A DNA stretch of 64,000 nt from Myxococcus xanthus (GCF_006402735.1 NZ_CP017174.1:7048001-7112000), one strand, 5' to 3'; positions 25,121-37,759 are shown, counted from the first letter of the stretch. Notes: generated by a model from the letters alone, not told the origin. Numbers and translations: made by a program.

Positions 25121-26749
25121 CTACCGGTTCATCGACCCGAGGAAGTCCGCATTCGACGCGGTGGGCCGCATGTGTTTGAGCACGAACTCCATCGCGTCGA
25201 TGGGGGTGAACGGGTGGAGCACCTGCCGCAGGGCGGTGATGCGCACCAGGTCGCCCGGACCGAGCAGCAGCTCCTCCTTGCGCGTACCGGACTTGTTGAT
25301 GTCCAGCGTCGGGAAGATGCGCTTCTCCATCAGCTTCCGGTCCAGGACGATTTCGGAGTTACCCGTGCCCTTGAACTCCTCGAAGATGACTTCGTCCATA
25401 CGGCTGCCGGTGTCGATGAGCGCGGTGCCGATGATGGTCAGCGAGCCCCCCTCTTCGATGTTGCGCGCGGCGCCGAAGAAGCGCTTGGGCTTGTGGAGCG
25501 CGTTGGCGTCCACGCCGCCGGACAGAATCTTGCCGGACGCGGGCACCACCGTGTTGTAGGCGCGCGCCAGACGGGTGATGGAGTCCAGCAGGATGCAGAC
25601 GTCGTACTTCTGCTCGACCAGGCGCTTGGCCTTGTCGATGACCATCTCCGCCACCTGCACGTGGCGCGTGGCGGGCTCGTCGAAGGTGGAGGAGACCACC
25701 TCGCCGCGCACGCTGCGCTCCATGTCCGTCACCTCTTCCGGGCGCTCGTCCACGAGCAGCACGATGAGGTACACGTCCGGGTGGTTGCGGCTGATGGCGT
25801 GCGCGATGTTCTGCAGCAGCACCGTCTTACCGGCCTTCGGCGGCGCCACGATGAGGCAGCGCTGGCCCAGGCCGATGGGGCAGAACATGTCGATGATGCG
25901 CGTGGTCATCTCCGACGACTCATGCTCCAGCTTGAGCTTGCGCGTCGGATAGAGCGGCGTGAGGTTGTCGAACAGGATGCGCTCGCGCGCCGCGTCCGAC
26001 ATCGGGTCCGTGAAGTTGACCTTGTCCACCTTCTGGAGCGCGAAGAAGCGCTCGCCCTCGCGGGGCTGGCGGATGGGGCCCGTCACCGTGTCGCCAGGGC
26101 GCAGGTTGAAGCGGCGCACCTGCGACGGGGACACGTAGATGTCGTCCGGGCTGGGCTGGTAGTCGCTGTCCGCGCTGCGCAGGAAGCCGAAGCCGTCGCT
26201 GAGCAGCTCCAGCACGCCCTCCGCGTGGACCTCGAAGCGCTTGTCGGCGATGCCGCCCAGCAGCGCGAAGATGAGGTCCTGCTTCTTCAGTCCCTGGTAC
26301 CCCTCGATGCCCACGTCGTGGGCCATCTTCGAGAGGTCCGTGATTTTCATCCGCTTCAGGTCATTGAGCTTGATGACCTGCATGGGCTCGCCGTCCCGGG
26401 TGACTTCCGTGATGGCGGGAGTCTCAGGGGGCTCCGGAGCAGGCGGCAGGGAGGCGGCCGGCTCTTCGGACTCGCCGGAGATGCGAGCCTCCTGGAGGTC
26501 GTCGTCCCGCACCGGGCGGGAGATGGGGGTGAGCACCGGACGGGGCGGCTCGGCGGGGGCCTCCTCGACCTCGGCGCCGGACTCTTCGTCGCGGCGGGCG
26601 GCGCTGCGGCGAGCGCGCGGGGCGGGCTTCTCAGCCTCGTCCCGCTCCACCGTCTTCGCGGCGCGCTTGCGGCGTGGCTTCTCCGTGTCGGCCTCGACGG
26701 CGACATCGGTGTCGGCAGCCTTCTCTCTCGAAGTACGGGCTTTACGCAT
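25121..26749 (-). CDS. rho: Transcription termination factor Rho
   Basis: Hexameric RNA helicase/ATPase that ends transcription. It has 542 residues. Residues 1-about 130 are a disordered, mixed-charge extension (basic KPRRKRAAK then acidic and Pro-rich) not found in E. coli Rho. The core has the N-terminal helical part ([20 protein letters not shown]), the RNA-binding cold-shock domain ([16 protein letters not shown]), Walker A APPKAGKT, Walker B region [16 protein letters not shown] and the [19 protein letters not shown] segment. ATG 26749 is chosen; no strong ribosome-binding site is visible. Divergent from ligA across a long intergenic region that may hold an autoregulatory leader. Confidence 0.97.
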   Translation of the reverse strand: MRKARTSREKAADTDVAVEADTEKPRRKRAAKTVERDEAEKPAPRARRSAARRDEESGAEVEEAPAEPPRPVLTPISRPVRDDDLQEARISGESEEPAASLPPAPEPPETPAITEVTRDGEPMQVIKLNDLKRMKITDLSKMAHDVGIEGYQGLKKQDLIFALLGGIADKRFEVHAEGVLELLSDGFGFLRSADSDYQPSPDDIYVSPSQVRRFNLRPGDTVTGPIRQPREGERFFALQKVDKVNFTDPMSDAARERILFDNLTPLYPTRKLKLEHESSEMTTRIIDMFCPIGLGQRCLIVAPPKAGKTVLLQNIAHAISRNHPDVYLIVLLVDERPEEVTDMERSVRGEVVSSTFDEPATRHVQVAEMVIDKAKRLVEQKYDVCILLDSITRLARAYNTVVPASGKILSGGVDANALHKPKRFFGAARNIEEGGSLTIIGTALIDTGSRMDEVIFEEFKGTGNSEIVLDRKLMEKRIFPTLDINKSGTRKEELLLGPGDLVRITALRQVLHPFTPIDAMEFVLKHMRPTASNADFLGSMNR

Positions 26750-29297
<2,548 letters not shown>

Positions 29298-29312
29298 AGG
29301 ATGGGGCGGTCC

Positions 29313-29600
29313 ATGAGTGGCACGCGGCGAGCCTCGCTGCGCATCGAAGGCAAGGTGCAGGGCGTCTTCTTCCGGGAGAGCGCCCGCGTTGAGGCCACAC
29401 GCCTGGGTCTGACAGGCTGGGTGCGCAACCGGCCGGACGGGGCCGTGGAGGCCGTCGTGGAAGGGGAGCCCGCCGTGCTCGAGGAATTCATCCGTTGGTG
29501 TCATCGCGGTCCGACGCAGGCCCGGGTTTCGGGCGTTCAGCGCACGGACGGCGAAGCCACCGGCGAGTTCAGTCACTTCAACGTGGAGCGCACGTCATGA
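29313..29600 (+). CDS. Acylphosphatase
   Basis: Small hydrolase of carboxyl-phosphate bonds, 95 residues. The signature [20 protein letters not shown] contains the catalytic Arg, and [17 protein letters not shown] contains the catalytic Asn. The in-frame ATG at 29301 is only three bases after the ligA stop with no space for a ribosome-binding site, so I prefer 29313 (GGGGCGG upstream). The stop overlaps the next gene (ATGA). Confidence 0.93.
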   Translation: MSGTRRASLRIEGKVQGVFFRESARVEATRLGLTGWVRNRPDGAVEAVVEGEPAVLEEFIRWCHRGPTQARVSGVQRTDGEATGEFSHFNVERTS

Positions 29601-30040
29601 CGCCCTACGCGCTGGCCTCCCTCCCGGCCATGCTGGGCATCCGGGCCGGGTCCAAGGTCTCCGTCATCAACCCGCCGCGGGGCTTCGTTCAGAAGCTCAA
29701 CCCGCTGCCGGATGGGGTGGAGTTCCTCATCACCGCGGTGACGGGTCTGGATGTCATCCTCTTCTTCACCGAGGACCCACAGGAGTTGGTGCAGCGGCTG
29801 CCGGCCCTGGCCCGCGCCATGGCCCTTACTGGTGGCATCTGGGTGTGCTGGCCGGGGGGCGAAAGCGCCCGCCGGGGCCTCTCCGAGGACTTCGTCCGCC
29901 ACGCGGCCCTGGACATCGGTCTGGTGGACAACAAAATCTGCACCATCGACGCCACCTGGACAGGCCTCCGGCTGGTGAGGCGGCCCCGAGGGCGACTGGA
30001 CAAGCCAGGGGAGCGCAAGCAAGCCCCCGCCCAGGCCTGA
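29597..30040 (+). CDS. DUF3052 family protein
   Basis: A 147-residue soluble protein of the DUF3052 type, recognised by the pattern [40 protein letters not shown], and the closing [19 protein letters not shown]. Function is unknown for the family. The ATG overlaps the acylphosphatase stop (ATGA). Last gene of the ligA operon. Confidence 0.8.
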   Translation: MTPYALASLPAMLGIRAGSKVSVINPPRGFVQKLNPLPDGVEFLITAVTGLDVILFFTEDPQELVQRLPALARAMALTGGIWVCWPGGESARRGLSEDFVRHAALDIGLVDNKICTIDATWTGLRLVRRPRGRLDKPGERKQAPAQA

Positions 30041-30045
30041 TGCCC

Positions 30046-30101
30046 TGCCGGGTAGCCGCCCGGCATCTGCCTGACAGTGGATGGAAGCCGTTTCTCGGCT
30101 T
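30046..30101 (+). terminator. Two hairpins after the ligA operon
   Basis: Five bases after the DUF3052 stop are TGCCGGG-tagccg-CCCGGCA (30046-30065) and then AAGCCG-tttct-CGGCTT (30085-30101). Both stems are perfect. The second is followed only by a short T stretch. Probably the transcript end of the ligA operon. Confidence 0.55.
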
Positions 30102-30591
30102 TACACACCCGGGGGGCCGTGAAAAACTCCCCGTGTTTCTGGACGGTTGTGTGACGCCCCGCGTTGTCGGGGGTCGACGTCTGGTAGGGATTTTGACGGG
30201 TTGCGTTCCCGGCTCCTCCGGGCGCGTCAGCCGCACCGAGGCTCCAGTCGCCCCCCCAAGGTGGCCCACGATGGGCACCGACCGGGTGTGGATAGAAGAG
30301 CGGGCGGCACGCGCGTCGTGGGGAAGCTCGAACGCGTTGTGAAGACAAGGCCTCGCCCGGCACGGTGCCGGTCGCAATGCGGGGCGCCAATGAACTCGGA
30401 GGAGCAGGCGGTGGTCCCCTCGGTCCTCGACAGCGCGCCCCCAGCCGCACCCGGCATGCCCGGGCCGGCGTCGCTCGCTGTAGGCCCGCCGGAGGCCGCC
30501 TCTCCCTTCGCAGCGCGCTCGGAGGCGCGGCGTCTCGCCGCCGCCCGTCCGGTGAGGTCCGCCCTACCGCGCGCGCCAGCAGGATTCATCC
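30102..30591. other. Upstream region of the RNase E/G gene
   Basis: 490 bases with no credible gene. Open frames in all phases here are GC-rich artefacts lacking ribosome-binding sites or conserved content. Because rne genes of enterobacteria are autoregulated through long 5' leaders, a long leader is plausible, but I see no specific conserved structure. Confidence 0.4.
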
Positions 30592-33390
30592 ATGAGCAGC
30601 ATCCTGGTCATCAACGCCGCGGGTCGCGAGACGCGCGTCGCGCTCGTCGAGGGCGGACACATCGCGGAGTTCTACCTCGAGCGTAAGAAGGACAAGGGCG
30701 TCGTCGGGAACATCTACAAGGGCCGCGTCGTCCGGGTGCTCCCCGGCATGCAGGCCGCCTTCGTGGACATTGGCCTGGAGAAGGCCGCGTTCCTCTATGT
30801 CAGCGACGTCGTCTACGACCCTGACTTCGCGCGAGCGCAGTTCGAGCTGACCGAAGGTGAGCACGAGGATGCGCCGGACGTCCCGGACGAGTCCGAGGCC
30901 GAGGCCGCGGAGGCCGCCGCCCGGCACGCGCCCCCCCGTCACGTGGAGCCGGAGCCGGAGGACGCCCAGTTCGAGCCTGTCGCGGCGCCCACCGAGTCCC
31001 TGCCGCGCGACACCGCCCTGGAGCTGGCCGCCAACGCCCCGACGGTGACGCCGCCGGGCGCGGAGACGCCGGTGGCGCCCGCGGAGGAAGCGCCGGCCGC
31101 CGGGTCGGAGACGGTGGTGGCCGCCGAGCCGGCCGCGCAGCCCGTCACGCCCGAGCAGATTGTCGCCGTCGAGCCGTCCACGGCAGCGCTCGTGGAGGCC
31201 GCGCCTGCTCCGGTGGGTGGTGAGGCCGAGGCCGCGCCCTCCTCCGAGCCTCAGGTGACCGAGGCCGCCGTGGAGCCCGCCGCGAAGGTGGAGTCGCCCG
31301 AGGCGGCGCTGGCCGTTGCCGCGGCGTCCGAGCCCGCCGCGGCCGTGGTGGAGACGCCCGTGGAAGCGGCCGAGGGCGAGGCCACCGGTCTTCCCGTCGA
31401 GCCCCCTCCGCCCGCCGCCGCCGCGCTGGGAGACATCATCCCCTCGCCCGCCGCGGAGGGCGCGCAGGCCGCGAAGCCGTCCGAGGTCTCCGGCGAGCGC
31501 CGCACGCCGCGCGAGGCCCGTGAGGCGCGTGAGCCCCGGAGCCGGGAGAAGGAGCGCGGAGAGAAGGACAAGGGCCGTCGGCCGCAGGAGGAGAAGCGCC
31601 GGGGCGACAAGCGCGACGAGGACAAGGAGAAGGCCAAGCCGCGCCGCACCGACAAGATTGAGGACCTGCTGAAGGTGGGCCAGGAAGTCGTCGTCCAGAT
31701 TTCCAAGGACCCCATCGGCACCAAGGGCGCGCGGCTCACCTCGCACATCTCCATCCCCGGCCGTCACCTGGTGTTCATGCCCACGGTGGACCACGTGGGC
31801 ATCAGCCGCCGCATCTCCAACGAGAAGGAGCGCCGGCGTCTGCGTGAAATCGTGGACCGCCTGCGCCCGCCCGGAACGGGCTTCATCGTCCGCACCGTCG
31901 CGGAGAACGTGCCGCAGGAGAAGCTCGAGAGCGACATCCGGTTCCTCATCGAGGTGTGGAACCAGGTGGTGCGCAAGAACGAGAAGCGCGGCGGCCCCGG
32001 CCTGCTGCACCCCGACCTGGACCTCATCCTGCGCGCCACGCGTGACCTCTTCGCGCACGACGTGGAGAAGCTCGTCGTCGATGACCGCGAGGAGTACGAG
32101 CGCATCCTCGGCTTCGTCACCGCGCAGGACCCGGCGCTGCGAGACAGGGTGGCCCTGCACGAGGGCGATGACACCGTCTTCGACGCGTACGGCATCGAGC
32201 AGGAGCTCCAGCGCGCCACCCAGCGCAAGGTGTGGCTGAAGAGCGGCGGCTACCTCATCATCGACCAGGCAGAGGCGCTCACCGCCATCGACGTCAACTC
32301 GGGCCGCTACGTCGGCAAGAAGAGCCTCGAGGAGACCATCACCAAGATCAACGTCGAGGCGGCCAAGGAGATTGTCTACCAGCTCCGGCTGCGCAACATC
32401 GGCGGCATCATCATCTGCGACTTCATCGACATGGAGAAGGCGCAGAACCGCGACAAGGTCTTCAAGGCGCTGCAGGAAGCGCTGGGCCGAGACAAGGCCA
32501 AGACGAACGTGCTGCGCATCTCCGAGCTGGGCCTCGTGGAGATGACGCGCAAGCGCGTGCGTGAGTCCATTGGCCGCATGCTCCACGAGGACTGCCCGTA
32601 CTGCGACGGCAACGGCTTCGTGAAGACGGCCACCACCGTGGCCTACGAAATCTTCCGGGAGATTCGCCGCGAAGCGCCGGGCTACAAGGACTCCACGCTG
32701 GTCATCAACTGCAACGCGGAAGTGGCGCGCCTGCTCCAGGGCGAGGAGCGCAACGAGCTGCGGCACCTGATGGACCGGTACAACAAGTCCATCCAGGTCA
32801 AGGCGCAGCAGAACTACCACCGCGAGCAGTACGACATCTACGGACGCTCGGCCTCCGGCCCGGAGCACAAGGTGGCCTCGTCGCCCGGCTCGGGTGATGG
32901 CGAGCTGGCCATGCAGCAGCGCAAGCCCGACAGCAATGGCGGAGGCTACGGCCGCCAGGAGCAGGGCCGGCGCGGCGGTGGTGGTGGTGGCGGCGGCGGT
33001 GGTGGCAGGGACCGGGGTGGTGAGCGCGGCGGCGAACGCTCCGAGCGCAGTGAGCGGGGCGGAGACCGTCGCGAGGGCCGCCGCGAGGGCCGGGGTGGTG
33101 GAGACCGTCCTCGGGGTGGCGAGCGGGGCGACCGTTCCGAGCGCGGTGGGGAGCGTGGCGAACGCTCCGAGCGCGGCGGCGAACGGGGCGAACGCTCCGA
33201 GCGTGGCGGCGAACGGGGTGAGCGCGGCGAGCGTCCCGAGCGCGGCGAGCGGCGTGGCGACCGCGGCGAGCGTGGAGAGCGCGGCGGTTCGCAGAACACG
33301 TCTGGTGGAGGCGAGAACGCGGGTGGCTCGACGCCGCCTCCGCCTCCAGCCTCGGGTGGTGGGTCGGAGCCTTCGGGCGGCACGACCTGA
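30592..33390 (+). CDS. rne: Ribonuclease E/G with long disordered insert and RG-rich tail
   Basis: Endoribonuclease for rRNA maturation and mRNA decay, 932 residues. The N-terminus (MSSILVINAAGRETRVALVE) leads into the S1 domain (about residues 36-80), which is split by a low-complexity Ala/Glu/Pro insert of about 270 residues (about 81-354). The catalytic part follows, with metal-binding Asp residues in AIDVNSGR and ICDFIDM and the zinc link CPYC. Residues about 755-932 are a Gly/Arg/Glu tail with (G)GERGERSE repeats, in place of the degradosome scaffold known in E. coli. ATG is preceded by AGCAGGAT. Such tails often bind RNA or drive condensation, which is inference here. Confidence 0.95.
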   Translation: MSSILVINAAGRETRVALVEGGHIAEFYLERKKDKGVVGNIYKGRVVRVLPGMQAAFVDIGLEKAAFLYVSDVVYDPDFARAQFELTEGEHEDAPDVPDESEAEAAEAAARHAPPRHVEPEPEDAQFEPVAAPTESLPRDTALELAANAPTVTPPGAETPVAPAEEAPAAGSETVVAAEPAAQPVTPEQIVAVEPSTAALVEAAPAPVGGEAEAAPSSEPQVTEAAVEPAAKVESPEAALAVAAASEPAAAVVETPVEAAEGEATGLPVEPPPPAAAALGDIIPSPAAEGAQAAKPSEVSGERRTPREAREAREPRSREKERGEKDKGRRPQEEKRRGDKRDEDKEKAKPRRTDKIEDLLKVGQEVVVQISKDPIGTKGARLTSHISIPGRHLVFMPTVDHVGISRRISNEKERRRLREIVDRLRPPGTGFIVRTVAENVPQEKLESDIRFLIEVWNQVVRKNEKRGGPGLLHPDLDLILRATRDLFAHDVEKLVVDDREEYERILGFVTAQDPALRDRVALHEGDDTVFDAYGIEQELQRATQRKVWLKSGGYLIIDQAEALTAIDVNSGRYVGKKSLEETITKINVEAAKEIVYQLRLRNIGGIIICDFIDMEKAQNRDKVFKALQEALGRDKAKTNVLRISELGLVEMTRKRVRESIGRMLHEDCPYCDGNGFVKTATTVAYEIFREIRREAPGYKDSTLVINCNAEVARLLQGEERNELRHLMDRYNKSIQVKAQQNYHREQYDIYGRSASGPEHKVASSPGSGDGELAMQQRKPDSNGGGYGRQEQGRRGGGGGGGGGGGRDRGGERGGERSERSERGGDRREGRREGRGGGDRPRGGERGDRSERGGERGERSERGGERGERSERGGERGERGERPERGERRGDRGERGERGGSQNTSGGGENAGGSTPPPPPASGGGSEPSGGTT

Positions 33391-33393
33391 GTT

Positions 33394-33557
33394 CTTTCCG
33401 CCGGTCAGTCGTCGGCGCCCTGCCCTGCCGGTGGTTTCAAGGCCGGGGCCGGGAGCCGGCGGCGCTGCACGCCTCGCGCCCTCTTTCCGCCGGGGCAGTA
33501 GCTGGCGCCCTTCCCTGAGTGTGGATTCAAGGCCGGGGCTGGGCGCCCGCGGCACTG
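33394..33557. repeat. Imperfect direct repeat, two copies of about 75 bp
   Basis: Copies at 33394-33467 and 33483-33557, about 90 bases apart. Both begin CTTTCCGCCGG, share GGCGCCCT or GGCGCCCTT, and contain TTCAAGGCCGGGGC or its TTCAAGGCCGGGGCT variant. Similarity is about 80% by eye. They follow the RNase E/G stop directly. No coding frame is preserved across both copies. The remaining 33558-33816 shows nothing I can name. Confidence 0.65.
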
Positions 33558-33816
33558 GCCGGTGCATACGAAGCCCCGCACCGTGTCGGCTTGTGTACGC
33601 TGGCAAGCCACCTCAAACCGGGGTGGGCTGGCCCTGGCGGCCGCGGATTGGCTAGCGTGAGCGTCCAAGCCCCAAGGCGGTTCCCGCCTCGCGGCCCGGC
33701 CATGTCACACGGATGATGTCCTCGCGCTCCGAGCACGTATCGCCCCGTCTGGGGCCACGTTCCCTCCGCCTTCGTCAGGCCCGCGCCTGGCGCGGCCGGG
33801 CCTCTTGAGGGAATCG

Positions 33817-35202
33817 GTGAAGCTGACGCCCCTGCCGTGGCTCCGTCACTTCCACGAGCGGCTGGCCGCCCAGGCCACCCGGCTCTGGGCGCCCCTGCAG
33901 CACACGCCCGTGGGGCTGTTCGCGACGGACACCTTCCTGGCCGCGAAGACGGTGGCCCAGGGCTTTCGCGGGGAGAATCTCCGGCTTCGGGCCGCCGCGC
34001 TGACCTACGTCAGCATGTTCTCCCTGGTGCCCCTCCTGACGGTGGCGCTCGTGCTGCTGACCGCCTTCCACCAGGAGGAGTTCAAGGAGAAGCTGCGCTT
34101 CGTCGTCAGCGAGGTGCTCAACCCCGGGGTGCGCGGCAAGTCCTCTCAGTTCCTCGACCGGTTCCTGAACCCCACGAACACCGTCGCCATTGGCAGCGTG
34201 GGCTTCCTGGCGGTGCTCCTGTCCGCCGGCTCGCTGCTGCGGCAGCTCGACGGCGCCGTCAACGAGCTGTGGGGCATCCGGCGGCAGCGGCCGTGGCGCA
34301 TCCGGCTGCTCATCTACTCGGGCCTCTTGCTCGTGGGCCCCTTCTTCCTCGCGCTGTCCTTCTCCGGGACGGGCAAGGTCCGCGTCTTCCTTCAGAGCCA
34401 CGCGCCCTACGCCAGCGCCTTCATCCTGCTGGGCACCACGCTCGTCACCGTGGCCAGCCTCACCCTGCTCTACTACTGGACGCCCTACGCGCATGTCCGC
34501 GTCCGGTCCGCGCTCGCCGGAGGCCTGGTGGCCGGCCTGGGGTGGACTTTCGCCAAGCAGGTGTACGCCGCATTCGCGGAGCGCAGCTTCCAGTACAACC
34601 CCCTCTACGGTTCGCTCGGCGCGCTCCCGTTGTTCCTGGCGTGGGTCTACGTGAGCTGGCTGTTGGTGCTCTTTGGCGCCCGGCTCTCCTATGCCGTGGA
34701 ACACACCGCCTTCCGGCACTCCCTCTTCGCCTTTGGAAGCCACCCGCGCGCGCACGAACTGGTCGCCGCCCGTGTCGCCCAGGAGGCCACCCTGGCCTGG
34801 GTGGACGGACTGCCGCCTCCCTCGCCGCGCGAGCTGGCGACGCGGCTGCGCGTCCCCGAGTCGCTGGTCCACGAGGTCGTCGACCGCATGGTGGCCGCCG
34901 AGTTGCTGGAGCGCCTCCGCAAAGGGGGCCTGCGTCCCGCGAAGGACCCGGCTGCCCTCACGCTGGCGGATACCACGCTCGCCGTGCACGGTGTGATGCT
35001 CACCGGCGGCGCGGAGGGATGGAACGGGCCACGGGCGCCCGGATTCGAACAGATGGAGCCCATCTTCCAGGCAGCTGACTGCGCCGGTGTCGACCTGCTA
35101 CGTCGCACCCGATGGCTGGACCTGGTGGTGCCGCTCCGCCCAGGACTGGCCGAGCCTGCTCCCGCCCCTCCACCCAGGGTGGCCGCAGGGGGAAATCCGT
35201 AG
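33817..35202 (+). CDS. YihY/virulence factor BrkB family membrane protein
   Basis: A 461-residue inner-membrane protein of the YihY (formerly misassigned RNase BN) family, with about six helices. Family features seen are RLRAAALTYVSMFSLVPLLTVAL, SAGSLLRQLDGAVNELWGI, and YNPLYGSLGALPLFLAWVYVSWLLVLFGA. Residues about 320-461 form a cytoplasmic tail with a winged-helix look (SPRELATRLRVPESLVHEVVDRMV). Function is uncertain in the family. GTG 33817 has GAGGG 6 bases upstream; TTG 33805 is less likely. Confidence 0.88.
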   Translation: MKLTPLPWLRHFHERLAAQATRLWAPLQHTPVGLFATDTFLAAKTVAQGFRGENLRLRAAALTYVSMFSLVPLLTVALVLLTAFHQEEFKEKLRFVVSEVLNPGVRGKSSQFLDRFLNPTNTVAIGSVGFLAVLLSAGSLLRQLDGAVNELWGIRRQRPWRIRLLIYSGLLLVGPFFLALSFSGTGKVRVFLQSHAPYASAFILLGTTLVTVASLTLLYYWTPYAHVRVRSALAGGLVAGLGWTFAKQVYAAFAERSFQYNPLYGSLGALPLFLAWVYVSWLLVLFGARLSYAVEHTAFRHSLFAFGSHPRAHELVAARVAQEATLAWVDGLPPPSPRELATRLRVPESLVHEVVDRMVAAELLERLRKGGLRPAKDPAALTLADTTLAVHGVMLTGGAEGWNGPRAPGFEQMEPIFQAADCAGVDLLRRTRWLDLVVPLRPGLAEPAPAPPPRVAAGGNP

Positions 35203-35232
35203 AGGTTCTGGGTGGTTGGAAGCTCACCCTGC

Positions 35233-35260
35233 TTGCACGAAGGATGCGTTCTGTTATGTT
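35233..35260 (+). promoter_or_regulatory. Possible promoter of the HU-like gene
   Basis: TTGCAC (35233-35238), 16 bases, TATGTT (35255-35260), in a locally AT-richer patch, 68 bases upstream of the HU-like ATG. A moderate sigma70-type match only. Confidence 0.4.
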
Positions 35261-35327
35261 TTCAGGATTCGACCACGGGCCAGAGCGCCCTGTTTCCAAG
35301 GGGTCACCGGGTTTGCGGGAGCGTCCG

Positions 35328-35681
35328 ATGCTCAAGTCCGATCTGATCAACATCCTCGTGGCCAAGAGGGGCGTGACGCAGAAGCAGGCTGAGGCCACCA
35401 TCGAGACGATTTTCGAGTCGATGAAGGATGCCCTCTGCCGCGGCGAGAACATCGAGATTCGCGGGCTCGGTGCCTTTCACGTGAAGAACTACCAGGGCTA
35501 CCAGGGCCGCAACCCGAAGACGGGTCAGGTCATCCCGGTGAAGCCCAAGCGCGGCCTGCTCTTCCGCACGGGCAAGGAGCTGCGCGACCGCGTGAACCGT
35601 CCGGCGCCCCAGCAGGCCCAGACGGAGCTGCCCCCGCTTCCCGAAAGCAAGGGGCCGGGCAACACGGGCACGGGGCTCTAA
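35328..35681 (+). CDS. HU/IHF-family nucleoid protein
   Basis: DNA-bending protein, 117 residues. The core (about residues 1-92) has the family pattern MLKSDLINILVAKRGVTQKQAEATIETIF and the DNA-binding arm IRGLGAFHVKNYQGYQGRNPKTGQ. It lacks a long Lys-rich tail but has a 25-residue Pro/Gln-rich end. The arm reads closer to IHF than to classical HU. ATG 35328 has GGGAG about 7 bases upstream; ATGs at 35244 and 35256 would add a non-family extension. Convergent with the type III operon. Confidence 0.93.
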   Translation: MLKSDLINILVAKRGVTQKQAEATIETIFESMKDALCRGENIEIRGLGAFHVKNYQGYQGRNPKTGQVIPVKPKRGLLFRTGKELRDRVNRPAPQQAQTELPPLPESKGPGNTGTGL

Positions 35682-35692
35682 GCCCACCTCCG

Positions 35693-37759
35693 TCAGCGCC
35701 CCACCGCCACCGGTGACAGCCGGCCGATGGGGCGAATCTGGAGGGCCCCATCCAGTTCGCCATAGGTGAGCACCGCGACGTCCGGAAACGCGCCCTCGCA
35801 CAGTCTGCGCAGGGGCCGCCGGACATCCGGAGCGGTGAGCAGCACGGCCCGTCCCTCGGTGGCCACCTGCCGCACGCCTTCGAGGATTTCCGCCACACGC
35901 TCCGGGTCGGGCGCCAGCCCTCGCGGGCCCATGCCGCGCAGCACCTCTTCCACCTCCGGGTCCACGAGGTACGCGTACAGCGGCCCGGTGGGCGCGAACT
36001 TGTGGCTGAGGTACCGCCGCAGCGCCTGCCGGCAGCGCTCCGCGAGCGCGACGGCATCCCCTTCCGTCGTCGGCGACACCAGCGCCTCCAGGATGGCTCG
36101 CAAGTCCCGGATGCTGACGCCCTCTTGGAGCAGCTTGCGAAGCACATCTGTGAGCAGCGGCAGCGGCACCTTCTGCAGCGCCTCCTTCACGAGCACGGGC
36201 GCCTGCGCCTCCAGTCCCTCCAGCAGTCCCTGGACGTCCTGCAGCCCCAGCAGGTCCGCGGCGCGGACACGCAGGATGGCGCGCACGTGGTCCGAGACCA
36301 GCTCTCCCGGACGCCGCAGCGGCACTTGCGCCGTCTCCAGCAGGACCCGAGCCGACTCTGGAATGCGGCTGATGACCTTCCCGCTCGAGGGCTCCGTCGC
36401 GGCCTCCGCGCTCAACTGGAGGAACGCTAGTTCGTCCGGAGGCGCCAGCGCGTAGAGCGCCGCCGGCAGCACCTGCCCTCCCCCCGCTGGCACTTCGTCC
36501 ACCAGGACGCGGTACTCGCCCGGGCCCAGGTAGGCGGCCTGCGTGCGCACCCGGATGCCGGGCACCCGAACCCCCAGATCGAAGAACAGCTCGTCCCGCA
36601 CGCCGTTCAACGTCTTGTGGACAAAGGCCGCGCCCTCCGCTTCGGCCAGCACCGTCAGGTCGGGCGCCAGGTCCAGCGTGAGCGGGGAGACCCCCACGGG
36701 CGACGCGGCACTCTCCGGTGGGGCTCCAGCCGCGCCAGGCGCCACGCCTTCCGCGGGCGCGCCTGCTTTCTCTTCGACCTTCGAAACGCCCGCGCGGCTC
36801 AGCACATGGCCAAGCCCGCCCAGGCCTCCCGCCAGCAGAAGGAACGTCACGTGCGGCATTCCCGGCATGAGGGCCAACGCGACGCACAGGCCCGCCACCA
36901 CCCAGAGCGTCCGCGCCTCTCCGAAGAACTGGGCCCCAATCTCCGCCCCCAGTGTGTCCTCTTCCTTCTCCGAGGCGACGCGCGTGACGACGAGGCCCGC
37001 GGCCACCGCGATGCACAGCGAGGGAACCTGGGACACCAGCCCGTCACCAATGGCGATGAGCGCGAATGTCGACGCCGCCTCGGCCAGGGGCATGCCTCCC
37101 TGCAGCACACCAATGACGGTGCCTCCGAGCAGGTTCACGGCGACGATGACCAGGCCCGCAATCACGTCCCCCTTCACGAACTTCATCGCGCCGTCCATGG
37201 CGCCGAACATCTGAGACTCGCGCTCCAGGTCACGCCGCCGGCGCCGGGCTTGCGCCTGGTCGATGGCGCCCGCGCGCAGATCCGCGTCGATGGACATCTG
37301 CTTGCCGGGCATCGCGTCCAGCGTGAACCTCGCGGACACCTCCGCCACCCGCTCCGCGCCCTTGGTGACGACCAACAACTGCACCAGCGTGAGGATGGCG
37401 AACACCACCGCGCCCACGACGTAGTCGCCCCGGACGACGAACTCACCGAAGGCCTGGATGACGTCTCCCGCGTGCCCCTCCGCGAGCGCGAGCCGCGTGG
37501 AGGACACGTTGAGCGCCAACCGGAACAGCGTGGTGAACAACAACAGCGTGGGGAACGACGTCACCTTCAAGGCGTCCCGGGCACGCAGCGCGGCCACCAG
37601 CAGGGAAACCGACGCCGCCAGATTGACGGCGAGCCCCGCGTCCAGGAGCCACGCGGGCAAGGGGATGATGAGCGCGCCCAGGACCGCGGCCATGGCAATC
37701 GCCAACACCACGTCCGAGGAGTTTCGCGCCTTCAGCAATACCTTCATGAGGGGGTTCAT
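35693..37759 (-). CDS. sctV: Type III export gate SctV (FlhA/YscV family)
   Basis: Nonameric export gate of 688 residues. The N-terminal membrane half (about residues 1-330) has the family block FPTLLLFTTLFRLALNVSSTRLAL, AMPGKQMSIDADLRAGAI, and IAIGDGLVSQVPSLCIAVAAGLVV. A Pro/Ala linker (about 325-360) leads to the cytoplasmic substrate-docking domain (for example RRYLSHKFAPTGPLYAYLVDPEVE). ATG overlaps the sctU stop (ATGA). Last gene of the eleven-gene operon. The family is shared with flagella; the non-flagellar identity comes from SctJ, SctI and SctQ in the operon. Confidence 0.95.
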   Translation of the reverse strand: MNPLMKVLLKARNSSDVVLAIAMAAVLGALIIPLPAWLLDAGLAVNLAASVSLLVAALRARDALKVTSFPTLLLFTTLFRLALNVSSTRLALAEGHAGDVIQAFGEFVVRGDYVVGAVVFAILTLVQLLVVTKGAERVAEVSARFTLDAMPGKQMSIDADLRAGAIDQAQARRRRRDLERESQMFGAMDGAMKFVKGDVIAGLVIVAVNLLGGTVIGVLQGGMPLAEAASTFALIAIGDGLVSQVPSLCIAVAAGLVVTRVASEKEEDTLGAEIGAQFFGEARTLWVVAGLCVALALMPGMPHVTFLLLAGGLGGLGHVLSRAGVSKVEEKAGAPAEGVAPGAAGAPPESAASPVGVSPLTLDLAPDLTVLAEAEGAAFVHKTLNGVRDELFFDLGVRVPGIRVRTQAAYLGPGEYRVLVDEVPAGGGQVLPAALYALAPPDELAFLQLSAEAATEPSSGKVISRIPESARVLLETAQVPLRRPGELVSDHVRAILRVRAADLLGLQDVQGLLEGLEAQAPVLVKEALQKVPLPLLTDVLRKLLQEGVSIRDLRAILEALVSPTTEGDAVALAERCRQALRRYLSHKFAPTGPLYAYLVDPEVEEVLRGMGPRGLAPDPERVAEILEGVRQVATEGRAVLLTAPDVRRPLRRLCEGAFPDVAVLTYGELDGALQIRPIGRLSPVAVGR

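Noticed and set aside
30227-30589. 120-codon frame upstream of the RNase E/G gene
   Set aside because: Arg/Ala-rich product without a start signal; typical of random GC-rich sequence.
30586-33606. 1006-codon frame antisense to the RNase E/G gene
   Set aside because: Composition is only the mirror of the low-complexity regions; no ribosome-binding site.
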